Shown here piece by piece: positions 43,129 to 50,757 of a DNA stretch of 64,000 bases. How positions within the stretch are numbered: position 1 is the stretch's first letter; every line of letters begins with the position of its first letter. Below the pieces are notes generated by a model. It was not told the origin of the DNA and searched no databases. It saw nothing but the letters and a program-made list of their open reading frames with translations. A program made the position numbers and the translations under genes. Source of the DNA: CAZIVP01 sp964542915 (GTDB lineage Bacteria > Calditrichota > Calditrichia > Calditrichales > Calditrichaceae); assembly GCA_964542915.1 (NCBI GenBank), contig CAZIVP010000002.1:434001-498000 (forward strand), given 5' to 3'.

Positions 43129-43881
43129 ATGGAATGGATGCCGATTTTGTTATTGTTTTCTGTGGGCTTCCTCGCCGGTATCATAAATGTTTTGGCCGGC
43201 GGCGGCTCATCGATCACTTTACCCGCGCTTATTTTTTTAGGACTTGACAGCGCACTGGCAAACGGTACAAATCGGGTTGCGCTGATCATCCAGAATATTC
43301 TGGCCATCTTCGGATTTCAGCAGGAGAAGCTCAATCAATTCAAAACCAGTTTTAAATTTGCACTGTTCACATTACCCGGCGCCATAGTGGGAGCCATAGC
43401 CGCTATCCGAATCAGCGATGTCTGGTTTGAACGCATCCTTGCCGTAGTAATGATCTTTATCGTGGTCAGTTTATTCATGCCCCGCCCGGGAAGCTCTGAC
43501 AAAGCCTCTTTCTTAGAATCCGCTCCCGCTTCGTGGAAATTATACATTGCTCTTTTCGGCATCGGGTTTTACGGAGGCTTTATTCAGGTGGGCGTCGGTT
43601 TTTTATTAATGGCAGCCCTTTACCATTTTGGCCGCTATATGCTGGTTAAAGTCAATGTCCATAAAGTTTTCATTGTGTTGTTGTACACCTTACCGGCAAT
43701 TACTATATTCGGACTTACAGGTAACGTGGATTTAAAATTGGGATTGATTTTGGCGGCCGGTAACGGTCTCGGCGGTTGGATAGCCGCCAGGCTTTCGGTC
43801 AAAAAGGGCGAAACACTGATCCGTTATGTACTGGCCGTTGCCATTATCATCATGGCCGTCAAATTACTTCAACTTTTTTAG
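43129..43881 (+). CDS. TauE/SafE-family permease
   Basis: The 250-residue membrane protein has about eight helices and the family signature LLFSVGFLAGIINVLAGGGSSITLPAL near the N-terminus, repeated as FGIGFYGGFIQVGVGFLLMAAL in the second half. Such proteins export or import sulfite, sulfoacetate or other small anions; the substrate here cannot be told. AAGGATT precedes the ATG. The next gene begins 11 bp after its stop and is likely co-transcribed. Confidence 0.9.
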   Translation: MEWMPILLLFSVGFLAGIINVLAGGGSSITLPALIFLGLDSALANGTNRVALIIQNILAIFGFQQEKLNQFKTSFKFALFTLPGAIVGAIAAIRISDVWFERILAVVMIFIVVSLFMPRPGSSDKASFLESAPASWKLYIALFGIGFYGGFIQVGVGFLLMAALYHFGRYMLVKVNVHKVFIVLLYTLPAITIFGLTGNVDLKLGLILAAGNGLGGWIAARLSVKKGETLIRYVLAVAIIIMAVKLLQLF

Positions 43882-43892
43882 GAGGATATGTT

Positions 43893-44297
43893 ATGGCTTT
43901 AGATGAAAAGCAAAAAGCGTTTATCGAACTTCGGGCTTTGACCGCAAAACCGATGGACGCAATTGCTGACGAAATGGGGGTATCGCAGGAAACACTGTGG
44001 GAGTGGAACGATGTGCTTTCTGAATATATTTTAGAGCGCAAAGCAAAAGAATTTGATATGTTGGTGGAAAAACACGGTTTAAGTACCATGGCCCGCTTCA
44101 AATACCAAACCGCCCTCTATGAACGTTTGCGCAATGAACTTGATAAACGCGATTTTTCCGGTTTGCCGACCGATAAGCTTTATTACATTATGAAAGACGT
44201 CGAGACGAATATTGAACACCAATACGAGGACCTGGAATTTGAAGGGGATTTTGACGACGACGATTTACTTTACGATATTGATGAAGAAGACCATTAG
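43893..44297 (+). CDS. Small protein with HTH-like N-terminus and acidic tail
   Basis: I chose the ATG at 43893, which has GGAGG at an ideal spacing, giving 134 residues. The open frame extends upstream but would overlap the permease. Residues about 5-45 (KAFIELRALTAKPMDAIADEMGVSQETLWEWND) look like a phage terminase-small-subunit or transposase-type helix-turn-helix. The rest is helical and ends in a strongly acidic run (DFDDDDLLYDIDEEDH). I do not recognise the family. It could be a DNA-binding regulator of the permease or a DNA mimic. No phage genes are nearby. Confidence 0.6.
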   Translation: MALDEKQKAFIELRALTAKPMDAIADEMGVSQETLWEWNDVLSEYILERKAKEFDMLVEKHGLSTMARFKYQTALYERLRNELDKRDFSGLPTDKLYYIMKDVETNIEHQYEDLEFEGDFDDDDLLYDIDEEDH

Positions 44298-44486
44298 TTG
44301 AATCCGACGCTTGAGAAGCCTGATAACAGAAATCTTGATTTGCAATTAAGCGGGCACTTTCTATTTTCCCCGGTATGATGGGGCATTACGTTTCCTATGA
44401 ATCTATTGCTTTCATTCTTCGTGAGCCTGAAATATTACATACAAAAACACGTTATCCAAAATAATCCATAACTGAATGGGAGTATT

Positions 44487-45089
44487 ATGAGAAAGGCCTC
44501 ACTATTCATTCTTATCGCTCTGTTAGCTGTGGCAGGGTTGCTCGTTTTCGAAAATGGGATTGCTTTCCAGCAGGAACGGGAGCCGTTGCCTGCATGCGAA
44601 TGGTGCGGCGCTGACGAAGCGCCCGACGATTTAAACTGGGAAACCACCATAGCGCCGCCGGACGAACCCGGCGAACCGCTGGTCATTAATGGCACCGTTT
44701 ACCAACCTGATGGCGTTACACCGGCGTCTGATGTTATCTTGTACATCTATCATACGAACGCCAAGGGCATCTATCCCAAACGCGGAGACGAAACCGGAAA
44801 CGGACGCCGACACGGTTACCTTCGTTCATGGGTACAAACGAATAAAGCGGGGCATTACCGTTTTAAAACCATTCGACCGGCCCCATACCCCAACCGTCGT
44901 GAAGCGGCTCACATTCACATGACAGTCAAAGAGCCGGACCGCAAAGAGTACTGGATCGATAGTATCAAATTTAATGGCGATTCATTATTATCCGAAGCGG
45001 ATAAACGCAGCGCCGGTTTAATCGAATTATCGCGTGATAGCGAAGGCGTTTGGCGCGGCCAACGTAATATTATTCTAAAAAATCCATAA
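44487..45089 (+). CDS. Exported intradiol-dioxygenase-fold protein
   Basis: The 200-residue protein has an N-terminal membrane or signal helix (4-22), a Cys pair (CEWCG) and then an intradiol ring-cleavage dioxygenase fold: VINGTVYQPDGVTPASDVILYIYHTNAKGIYP, GHYRFKTIRPAPYPNR and AHIHMTV. The four iron ligands of protocatechuate 3,4-dioxygenase (two Tyr, two His) all have counterparts (YP in GIYP, Tyr in APYPNR, and both His in HIH). It lacks the partner subunit and is predicted to be outside the cytoplasm. The substrate is unknown. GGGAG precedes the ATG. Confidence 0.82.
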   Translation: MRKASLFILIALLAVAGLLVFENGIAFQQEREPLPACEWCGADEAPDDLNWETTIAPPDEPGEPLVINGTVYQPDGVTPASDVILYIYHTNAKGIYPKRGDETGNGRRHGYLRSWVQTNKAGHYRFKTIRPAPYPNRREAAHIHMTVKEPDRKEYWIDSIKFNGDSLLSEADKRSAGLIELSRDSEGVWRGQRNIILKNP

Positions 45090-45372
45090 CGATTCCTATA
45101 CAAATTTGCTTCTTCGACTTTAACTTTTTGCGTTGGTAATAGGGCTAAGCTCATTAAGTAGTAAACGCTTCCTAACTGAAATCCAAGAAATCGAAAAATC
45201 GAAATGAGAAAAAAGTCTTTATAACAAATCCATATTTTCTGTCTTAAAACCACTACAACCTTTAAAAAAATATCCGATTCTGGCACGTTTCCTCTTTTAT
45301 CCTTATCTTGGTAATGAACCATTAAATAAGACATTGTTGCGATTCACAAATTTAGTTTAATCGGGGTTTGTA

Positions 45373-46545
45373 ATGCTATTACTGAAGAAGCTCAGGCTAT
45401 GCACCCTTTTTTTTCTACTACCATCGCTTCTTCTCTGCCAGACACCAAAAATCTCTCAGAATATTTCCCTTCTCTATATGCCACAGGGGTATGTTCTATC
45501 CGGCCTCAGCGGCTATGGATACGATACCAATACACAGACTTCGATTGTGACCATCGGGATTAGTAATCCGGCTTTTTTGTGGAAATTACCGGATAACCAG
45601 GTATCGATTGCCTATCAGTATGATTCTAAAATCGAGGATGCCTGGGCAGCCGATATTGGACACAGCCGAATTTTTAAGGGACTTCCGCAAACGTTCGCTT
45701 TTAAATTCGGCGCCGAAGGGTTACACGTCGGTCTTGCGGCTCACCAGGTGTACAATTCAGAGAAAGATTATGGCAACCTGATCGGAACGTATGTACGGGA
45801 ACTACCGGAAGGATATGTCGATTCCTTGATTTTCAAATTCACACGCGAGGAACTGATTGTCCGTTATGTTTTCATTCTATCCTACCAGATAAAGAGCCTG
45901 CTTCAAAAAGAGGATCGGATTTCAATGGGCCTTCAATTCAACTATAACGATCTTTATTTCAGACAAACGATAAAAGAGAATGATTACACAACGGCCAAAG
46001 TAGACGAACAGTTATACGATTATGGCTATACTCTGGGCGTCGGTTACGAATTCAAACCGCCCTACCTTAAGAGTGCCTCGTTAGGCTTTCATTATAGCTC
46101 GGATTCAAAATTCGAAAAGGAGACGTATAAAAACGAAAACCCTCTATTGTTTCACGGAAGCATGCCGGCGCGCTGGCATTTTGGTTTTAGAGCCGTCTAT
46201 ACGAACGGCCTTTCCCTGAGCATCAATCTCAACCGAATCCTCTGGCACAATATGCCCAATCCGGAAACAAATCTACAAAACGTATTTCAATACCGTTTAA
46301 ATGCGGGTTATCAATGGAACAAACGGTTACGACTTTCGCTTGGCGCCTTGAAGGGAGATTATCGCTATGAAGGCGAAGATATACTCCCGCAGCTTACAAA
46401 ACTAGCTTATTTATATGTCATCACCGGCGCTACGTTTCAATTGGGTACCCTCACCTTTGACGTTTCACTGGCCGACAGCCGTCTAATTTCCGACAAGCAA
46501 CGCAAACAAACCATTGCCAAGATGGGCCTGGGGCTGCAGTTATAA
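45373..46545 (+). CDS. Outer-membrane beta-barrel protein, FadL-like by weak resemblance
   Basis: The 390-residue protein has a signal peptide (hydrophobic 9-21, cut near LLLCQ), then alternating aromatic strands with Tyr/Phe-rich ends over the whole length, typical of a barrel. The stretch SGYGYDTNTQTSIVTIGISNPAFLW resembles the N-terminal region of OMPP1/FadL-like proteins that carry an NPA motif. The assignment is weak. No partner genes suggest a substrate. It ends in a hydrophobic strand (KMGLGLQL). Confidence 0.6.
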   Translation: MLLLKKLRLCTLFFLLPSLLLCQTPKISQNISLLYMPQGYVLSGLSGYGYDTNTQTSIVTIGISNPAFLWKLPDNQVSIAYQYDSKIEDAWAADIGHSRIFKGLPQTFAFKFGAEGLHVGLAAHQVYNSEKDYGNLIGTYVRELPEGYVDSLIFKFTREELIVRYVFILSYQIKSLLQKEDRISMGLQFNYNDLYFRQTIKENDYTTAKVDEQLYDYGYTLGVGYEFKPPYLKSASLGFHYSSDSKFEKETYKNENPLLFHGSMPARWHFGFRAVYTNGLSLSINLNRILWHNMPNPETNLQNVFQYRLNAGYQWNKRLRLSLGALKGDYRYEGEDILPQLTKLAYLYVITGATFQLGTLTFDVSLADSRLISDKQRKQTIAKMGLGLQL

Positions 46546-46770
46546 CCATTATCGCCAAGCGATTACATAAAAATAGACCGTTCATTGATATCCTTATACT
46601 ATCCATGGTACACGCTCAAAAAATGATTAAGGCACGCATCCAACCGGATTTAAGATGCGGATTCCAATAAAATTTTCAACATCCCCAAAATAAATCGCAT
46701 ATTATAGACGTTACAGCGTTTAACGAATCGCATTGTGAATGAGATGTAAGTAAAATATGGGAGAAATGCT

Positions 46771-47211
46771 ATGCAGTATAGCGTCGAAATCGAAATCAAT
46801 AAACCCGTAGACGAAGTTGTTAAGCTTTTCGACAATCAGGAAAACATGGACAAGTGGATGGAGGGCCTGCAAAGCTTCGAGCTTATCAGTGGCGAACCCG
46901 GCCAGCCCGGAGCCAAATCGAGGTTGAAATTCAAAATGGGTAAACGCGATATTGAGATGATCGAAACCATTACCGAACATAACCTGCCCGATCTGTTGAC
47001 TGCTACTTATGAAGCCCAGGGCGTATACAATAAAGTTAAAAACAAATTTCAAACCATCGACGGTAACCGCACAAAATATATAACGGAACAGGAATTCCGG
47101 TTTAAAGGAATTATGCGTCTAATGGCGGCATTTATGCCGGGCGCGTTCAAAAAACAATCTATGAAATACTTAAATGATTTTAAGCAATTTGCGGAGTCCA
47201 ACCAAATTTAA
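46771..47211 (+). CDS. SRPBCC (START-like) domain protein
   Basis: The 146-residue protein follows the polyketide cyclase/START pattern: YSVEIEINKPVDEVVKLFDNQENMDKWMEGL at the N-terminus, EMIETITEHNLPDLLTATYEA in the middle, and a long C-terminal helix MKYLNDFKQFAESN. The fold binds small hydrophobic ligands; no specific role is visible. GGGAG precedes the ATG. The DUF1801 gene follows within 10 bp, so they may form an operon. Confidence 0.85.
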   Translation: MQYSVEIEINKPVDEVVKLFDNQENMDKWMEGLQSFELISGEPGQPGAKSRLKFKMGKRDIEMIETITEHNLPDLLTATYEAQGVYNKVKNKFQTIDGNRTKYITEQEFRFKGIMRLMAAFMPGAFKKQSMKYLNDFKQFAESNQI

Positions 47212-47220
47212 CCGGTTATT

Positions 47221-47679
47221 ATGCATAACCATCCGTTCGATACACCGGATGCTTATATTAAAGCCTTGCCCGATGAACGAAAGCAAGTCATCCGGCAATT
47301 AAGAGAAGCTCTGTTGCAAAATCTTCCCGAAGGATTTGAAGAAACCATGAGTTACGGCATGATTGCCTATGTCGTACCCCATCGAATCTATCCTGAGGGA
47401 TACCACAGCAATCCTAAACAACCGCTGCCATTCATTAATATTGCTTCACAAAAACAGCACATTGCCCTCTACCATATGGGGCTTTACAGCGACCCGCATC
47501 TAATGACATGGTTCCTGCAGGAATATCCGAAGCACAGCAGGCGAAAACCGGATATAGGCAAGAGCTGCATCCGTTTTAAACAAATCGATGAGATTCCATA
47601 CGAACTGATCGCACAACTGGCTACAAAAATGAAGGTGCGGGAGTGGATTCATTTGTACGAAAAGACTCTGCAAAGATAA
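47221..47679 (+). CDS. DUF1801 (YdhG-like) protein
   Basis: The 152-residue protein matches the DUF1801/YdhG pattern: DAYIKALPDERKQVIRQLREALLQNLPEGFEETMSYGMIAY and a C-terminal region KSCIRFKQIDEIPYELIAQLATKM. Members occur as small stand-alone cytoplasmic proteins next to SRPBCC genes, as here. Some relatives are linked to iron handling, but no function is established for this type. Confidence 0.85.
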   Translation: MHNHPFDTPDAYIKALPDERKQVIRQLREALLQNLPEGFEETMSYGMIAYVVPHRIYPEGYHSNPKQPLPFINIASQKQHIALYHMGLYSDPHLMTWFLQEYPKHSRRKPDIGKSCIRFKQIDEIPYELIAQLATKMKVREWIHLYEKTLQR

Positions 47680-47695
47680 ACATCAACCCAGTCAT

Positions 47696-47723
47696 CCATT
47701 ATAATTTCAATAATGGCCATTTT
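47696..47723 (+). terminator. Possible terminator after the DUF1801 gene
   Basis: CCATTAT and ATAATGG form a 7-bp stem with a 7-base loop 16 bp after the stop. The T run that follows is short, so termination strength is doubtful. Confidence 0.3.
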
Positions 47724-47869
47724 CTATAGAAAATTTTAACGACTCATACGGCTGAACAATAACCACGGATTGTAGAAAAAATGTGTTCTTGCTTTTTACT
47801 CTTTTAAGCCGCGTTTCTTTTTTGCATCCAATGCAACATATATGTATATTATTAGTTTGATATTCTTAC

Positions 47870-47959
47870 GGAGAGGTGCGAGAGCGGTCGAATCGGCGCG
47901 ACTGGAAATCGTGTGCTCACGCAAGTGAGCCGTGGGTTCGAATCCCACCCTCTCCGCCA
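47870..47959 (+). tRNA. tRNA-Ser (anticodon GGA), CCA encoded
   Basis: A 7-bp acceptor stem (GGAGAGG/CCTCTCC) closes a 90-base class II tRNA with a long variable arm (GTGCTCACGCAAGTGAGC region). The anticodon loop CTGGAAA gives anticodon GGA for serine UCC/UCU codons. The T arm contains GGGTTCGAATCCC. Discriminator G is followed by CCA in the DNA. Confidence 0.95.
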
Positions 47960-47960
47960 T

Positions 47961-48005
47961 AACCGGCAGTTAGTGAATCCGAAAGATGAGTTTACTGCGG
48001 TTTTT
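47961..48005 (+). terminator. Probable terminator of the tRNA-Ser transcript
   Basis: AACCGGCAGTTA pairs with TTACTGCGGTTT with a single bulge or mismatch, and T5 follows. It begins right after the encoded CCA. Confidence 0.5.
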
Positions 48006-48069
48006 CCCGGTACATGAAACGTTCGGGAATTGTGTATTAGCCGGGGCGAGAGGGGCCTGCGGCTTTTTT

Positions 48070-48224
48070 GGGGTTCGATTGTAAACCATGATGCCGCCAA
48101 GCAAAACCTATTTGTCCGGCGGCCGGTGCTTCGATTTGCCAAGCTTACGGGAGCATCATCCAAGTGCTGGGTTATCAGGACAGGGCAATCGCCCAAACCC
48201 CGTATTTCGTTCAGGGGCTTTTTT
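48070..48224 (+). ncRNA. Candidate structured RNA downstream of tRNA-Ser
   Basis: The gap 47960-48298 has no gene, but its middle folds well on paper. GGGGTT-CGATTG (48070-48081) pairs with CAATCG (48186-48191) and AACCCC (48196-48201), 12 pairs with a CCCA bulge. Inside, ATGATGC (48088-48094) pairs with GCATCAT (48153-48159), and GCCGCC (48093-48098) could pair with GGCGGC (48118-48123); these last two share two bases. GGGG then T6 follows at 48214-48224, and its GGGG can pair with the same CCCC used by the closing stem. It does not match 4.5S, 6S, tmRNA or RNase P by their conserved segments. This is a suggestion from manual pairing only. Confidence 0.3.
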
Positions 48225-48298
48225 GTGACAAAAACAGGCCATCCGATGGAATGGTCTATTCTATTCTGATACCGTTTTATTAAATGCCATTTAATGGA

Positions 48299-49831
48299 TC
48301 AAGCGTTTTTTTCCGTTTTTTGTGCCTTCGTTTTCTGCCTGGGCTGGGCCAGGGTAATATTATATTCAGTAAATTCCTCGCTCGTAAATGTAATTTTTAC
48401 ATGGCCGCCGTTTTGATTTAATTTTTTACGATTAACATCAAATTGATTCATCAATTGATCGTATTGATTGCGCGCCCGGTCATTCTCATTGCCCGCCGGC
48501 GGATAAAAAAATAAACTGATAATGTCGGAGCCGGGATGTATGGACGTGTTGGGATCGCTGCCGTCGTGATACATTTGCGCCTCAAGCGTCTTTTTGATCA
48601 TACGTTCCGTGCGTATCACCTGGCCATTGTGCCTGAACCGGATGCCAAACAATTTACCTTCGGTAAAAGTTTCGAGCTCAATCAAAGCGGTTGGATTCAA
48701 ATTACTGGCCTTTCGGACCTCCGGCGTTTCGATGCCATAAATAACAACCAGTCGCGTGAGCGTAAAGATGAATTCTTTCAATAACTGATGTTGTTCGTAT
48801 GGAATCGCAAAACCGTTGAAACGTCGCGTTACCAGTTGAATTTGTTTTCCGTATTTGCGGCTCAATTTGGTTACAATCGCTGTCAGAGAATTCAGGAACA
48901 CTTCATTTTCATAGCGACGGGTTGTTCGAAGCGTGGATTTAAATTGTTTGACGCGGGCCATCAGGGTTTGAATCTCTTCGACCATTTTTTGCATTTCATC
49001 CAGCTTCAGTACGATGGGTACAAAATCGCTCCCATCCAGGCTCCTTCTCTTGGCGATATCTTCGATATCGCTCAGAAACTGCCTGGCTTTGTTGGTCATG
49101 AAATGCAAATCAAGTAGACCGGCGTTGTTTTCGATGCTTCCCATGGCTTGCTTCATCTCGCTTAAAATCGCCGGATAATTAACATCTTCCGAAGCCGCCT
49201 TTAATTGTTTGTCGATGGTTTGTAGCTCTGTTTGCACGGACTTTAAAAATTCGTTTAGTAAGGGCGGATCGATATGCAGAATATTGACCATCAGGTCCAT
49301 CTGCTTTTTAGACTCTTCTTCGGCATAGGCTACTTTCTGTTCGAGGGATTTCAGTCGGCTGATATCTTTTACCACAGCCATCACACGATGGATGTGTTCG
49401 CCGCGATAGATCCGTTTAAAGCGGAATGTAAGAAAACGCGACGATGACCAAAGTCCCAAATGCCCATTGTAATGGAATTCGATCTCTTCCAGTTGATTCA
49501 ATTCCTGAAGCGTCTCCTCATCCAAATCAGCGCGAAACATAAAACGCAGGTATTCCATAGATTCCTGGATCAATTTATCGGGGATGCGATGCTCGAGCAC
49601 CTCTTCGAACGATTGGCCGGCCAATTCCTTTTGGCCGAGTAGCGTTTCCAGTTGCGGGGAATAATCAGCTAAAATCTGCAAATTTTCATCGATGAAGCAA
49701 ACCCCTTCATCGATTTCCTCTAACAGTAATTTGATATAGGAACGCTCTTCCCGAAGCTGTTCGTGCAGGTGCTTAAATTGCTCCTGAATTTCGCCCAGTT
49801 TGAGATCAAATTCATTATGATGCAATTTCAT
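48299..49831 (-). CDS. Degenerate CheA-like paralog (PAS, Hpt-like, ATPase-like) without catalytic residues
   Basis: The ATG at 49831 (GGGA eight bases upstream) gives 510 residues. A TTG seven codons earlier is weaker. Its domain order matches the cytoplasmic half of the large kinase at 50758: coiled coil, PAS (EEIDEGVCFIDENLQILADYSPQLETLL), linker with EEESKKQMDLMVNILHIDPPLLNEFL, Hpt-like bundle and ATPase-like domain. The Hpt position that holds the phospho-His in the large kinase (HMIKGNA) is GSIENNA here, with Gly231. The ATPase lacks the N-box Asn (FIFTLTRLVVIYGIE) and the DDGRG motif. It is probably a non-catalytic adaptor or decoy and is the last gene of the Che-like operon. Confidence 0.75.
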   Translation of the reverse strand: MKLHHNEFDLKLGEIQEQFKHLHEQLREERSYIKLLLEEIDEGVCFIDENLQILADYSPQLETLLGQKELAGQSFEEVLEHRIPDKLIQESMEYLRFMFRADLDEETLQELNQLEEIEFHYNGHLGLWSSSRFLTFRFKRIYRGEHIHRVMAVVKDISRLKSLEQKVAYAEEESKKQMDLMVNILHIDPPLLNEFLKSVQTELQTIDKQLKAASEDVNYPAILSEMKQAMGSIENNAGLLDLHFMTNKARQFLSDIEDIAKRRSLDGSDFVPIVLKLDEMQKMVEEIQTLMARVKQFKSTLRTTRRYENEVFLNSLTAIVTKLSRKYGKQIQLVTRRFNGFAIPYEQHQLLKEFIFTLTRLVVIYGIETPEVRKASNLNPTALIELETFTEGKLFGIRFRHNGQVIRTERMIKKTLEAQMYHDGSDPNTSIHPGSDIISLFFYPPAGNENDRARNQYDQLMNQFDVNRKKLNQNGGHVKITFTSEEFTEYNITLAQPRQKTKAQKTEKNA

Positions 49832-49873
49832 TAAATCGTTCCCATACTCCAAACGTTGTTTGTTCTGAAAGCA

Positions 49874-50320
49874 TTATTCCAGGCAAACCACCAGATAGGC
49901 TTTAAAACTTTTCCATGACAGAGGAATGACGAACGATTGGATGTCTTCCGGCAGTTTAATATCCTCTGCAATCCCCTGCACGACCACGGGAACCGATATC
50001 AAAAAGTCGCTTCCGTACGCTTCGCGCACGTTGCCGGATATCGTATTGGCTATTTCACCAACCAGATCCTTCAGGGTTTCGGAATCATTTGTTTCCATGC
50101 CCAGAATAATCTTCGATAGTTCGTTTAGCATTTCGGCGGTAGCGGTGATATACACGCTTCCTTTTCGTTTACCCGAAATACCGATAATGCCCGTATATTC
50201 CAACACTATCGGGTCTTTGCCCTTAATGTAGGGAATGCCCGTAACCGCCTTCTCTTCGGATACCTGCTTAAAGTAATTGATCGTGCTGTCAATGAAGAAG
50301 TGTAGATCCGTCTCATGCAT
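49874..50320 (-). CDS. CheX-like phosphatase of phospho-CheY
   Basis: The 148-residue protein has the CheX/CheC/FliY pattern, with the LKDLVGEIANTISGNVREAYG helix carrying the ExxN catalytic pair (Glu and Asn of EIAN). CheX dephosphorylates CheY. A likely target is the CheY encoded by the preceding gene, which overlaps it by 8 bp. Pairing a CheX with a kinase and regulator implies that the signal must be switched off quickly. Confidence 0.88.
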   Translation of the reverse strand: MHETDLHFFIDSTINYFKQVSEEKAVTGIPYIKGKDPIVLEYTGIIGISGKRKGSVYITATAEMLNELSKIILGMETNDSETLKDLVGEIANTISGNVREAYGSDFLISVPVVVQGIAEDIKLPEDIQSFVIPLSWKSFKAYLVVCLE

Positions 50321-50711
50321 AAGATTTTTCCTTTTTCGTTTGATTGGAATGCATCATCTTTTCGAACGCCTCTTTGATTTTTTCTTCTGTAAACGGTTTT
50401 CCTACAAAACTTTTCGCACCTAATTTGATGGCCCGAATGCCGGTGGGTTTATCGGATAAGGCCGTTATCACCATCACTTTAACATCGGGATTAATTTTTA
50501 ACATTTCTTCCAATACCGTCAAGCCGTCAATTTCGGGCATCGTAATATCGAGTGTAACAATATCGGGATTTAATTCGTTGAAAAGCTGTAATGCCTCCTT
50601 ACCATCCGCGGCCGTTCCGACCACCTCGGTGTTATAGGTGGTCAGAAATTTTTCGATTACTTTCCGGATGACCGACGAGTCATCCACGATGAGCAACTTG
50701 TGTTTATCCAT
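50313..50711 (-). CDS. Single-domain response regulator (CheY-like)
   Basis: The 132-residue protein is a receiver domain only: acidic pair Asp10-Asp11 in IVDDSS, phospho-Asp55 in TLDITMPEIDG, Thr/Ser in VITALSD and Lys in VGKPFTEE. There is no output domain, so it must act by protein binding. GGAGG precedes the ATG. It lies between the large propeller kinase and CheX, which suggests that the kinase phosphorylates it. Confidence 0.93.
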   Translation of the reverse strand: MDKHKLLIVDDSSVIRKVIEKFLTTYNTEVVGTAADGKEALQLFNELNPDIVTLDITMPEIDGLTVLEEMLKINPDVKVMVITALSDKPTGIRAIKLGAKSFVGKPFTEEKIKEAFEKMMHSNQTKKEKSYA

Positions 50712-50757
50712 GCTTTACCTCCATAATTTGTTTTAACGTAAGATTCGTTTTTTCTTA

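Noticed and set aside
45281..45296. Half of a sigma-54 promoter (TGGCACG) upstream of the barrel gene
   Set aside because: The -24 element is perfect but the -12 GC element is missing at the required spacing.
44915..45334. 139-codon open frame on the minus strand
   Set aside because: It covers the end of the dioxygenase-like gene and the gap before the barrel gene, has no ribosome site and its composition does not look like protein.
47852..48196. 114-codon open frame on the minus strand over tRNA-Ser
   Set aside because: It is the antisense of the tRNA and the following region; its RGWDSNPR-like sequence is a known artefact of translating tRNA genes.
48279..48295. ATTAAATG-C-CATTTAAT palindrome just after the pseudo-CheA stop
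   Set aside because: It is not followed by T on the minus strand, so it does not qualify as an intrinsic terminator, and nothing else supports a function.
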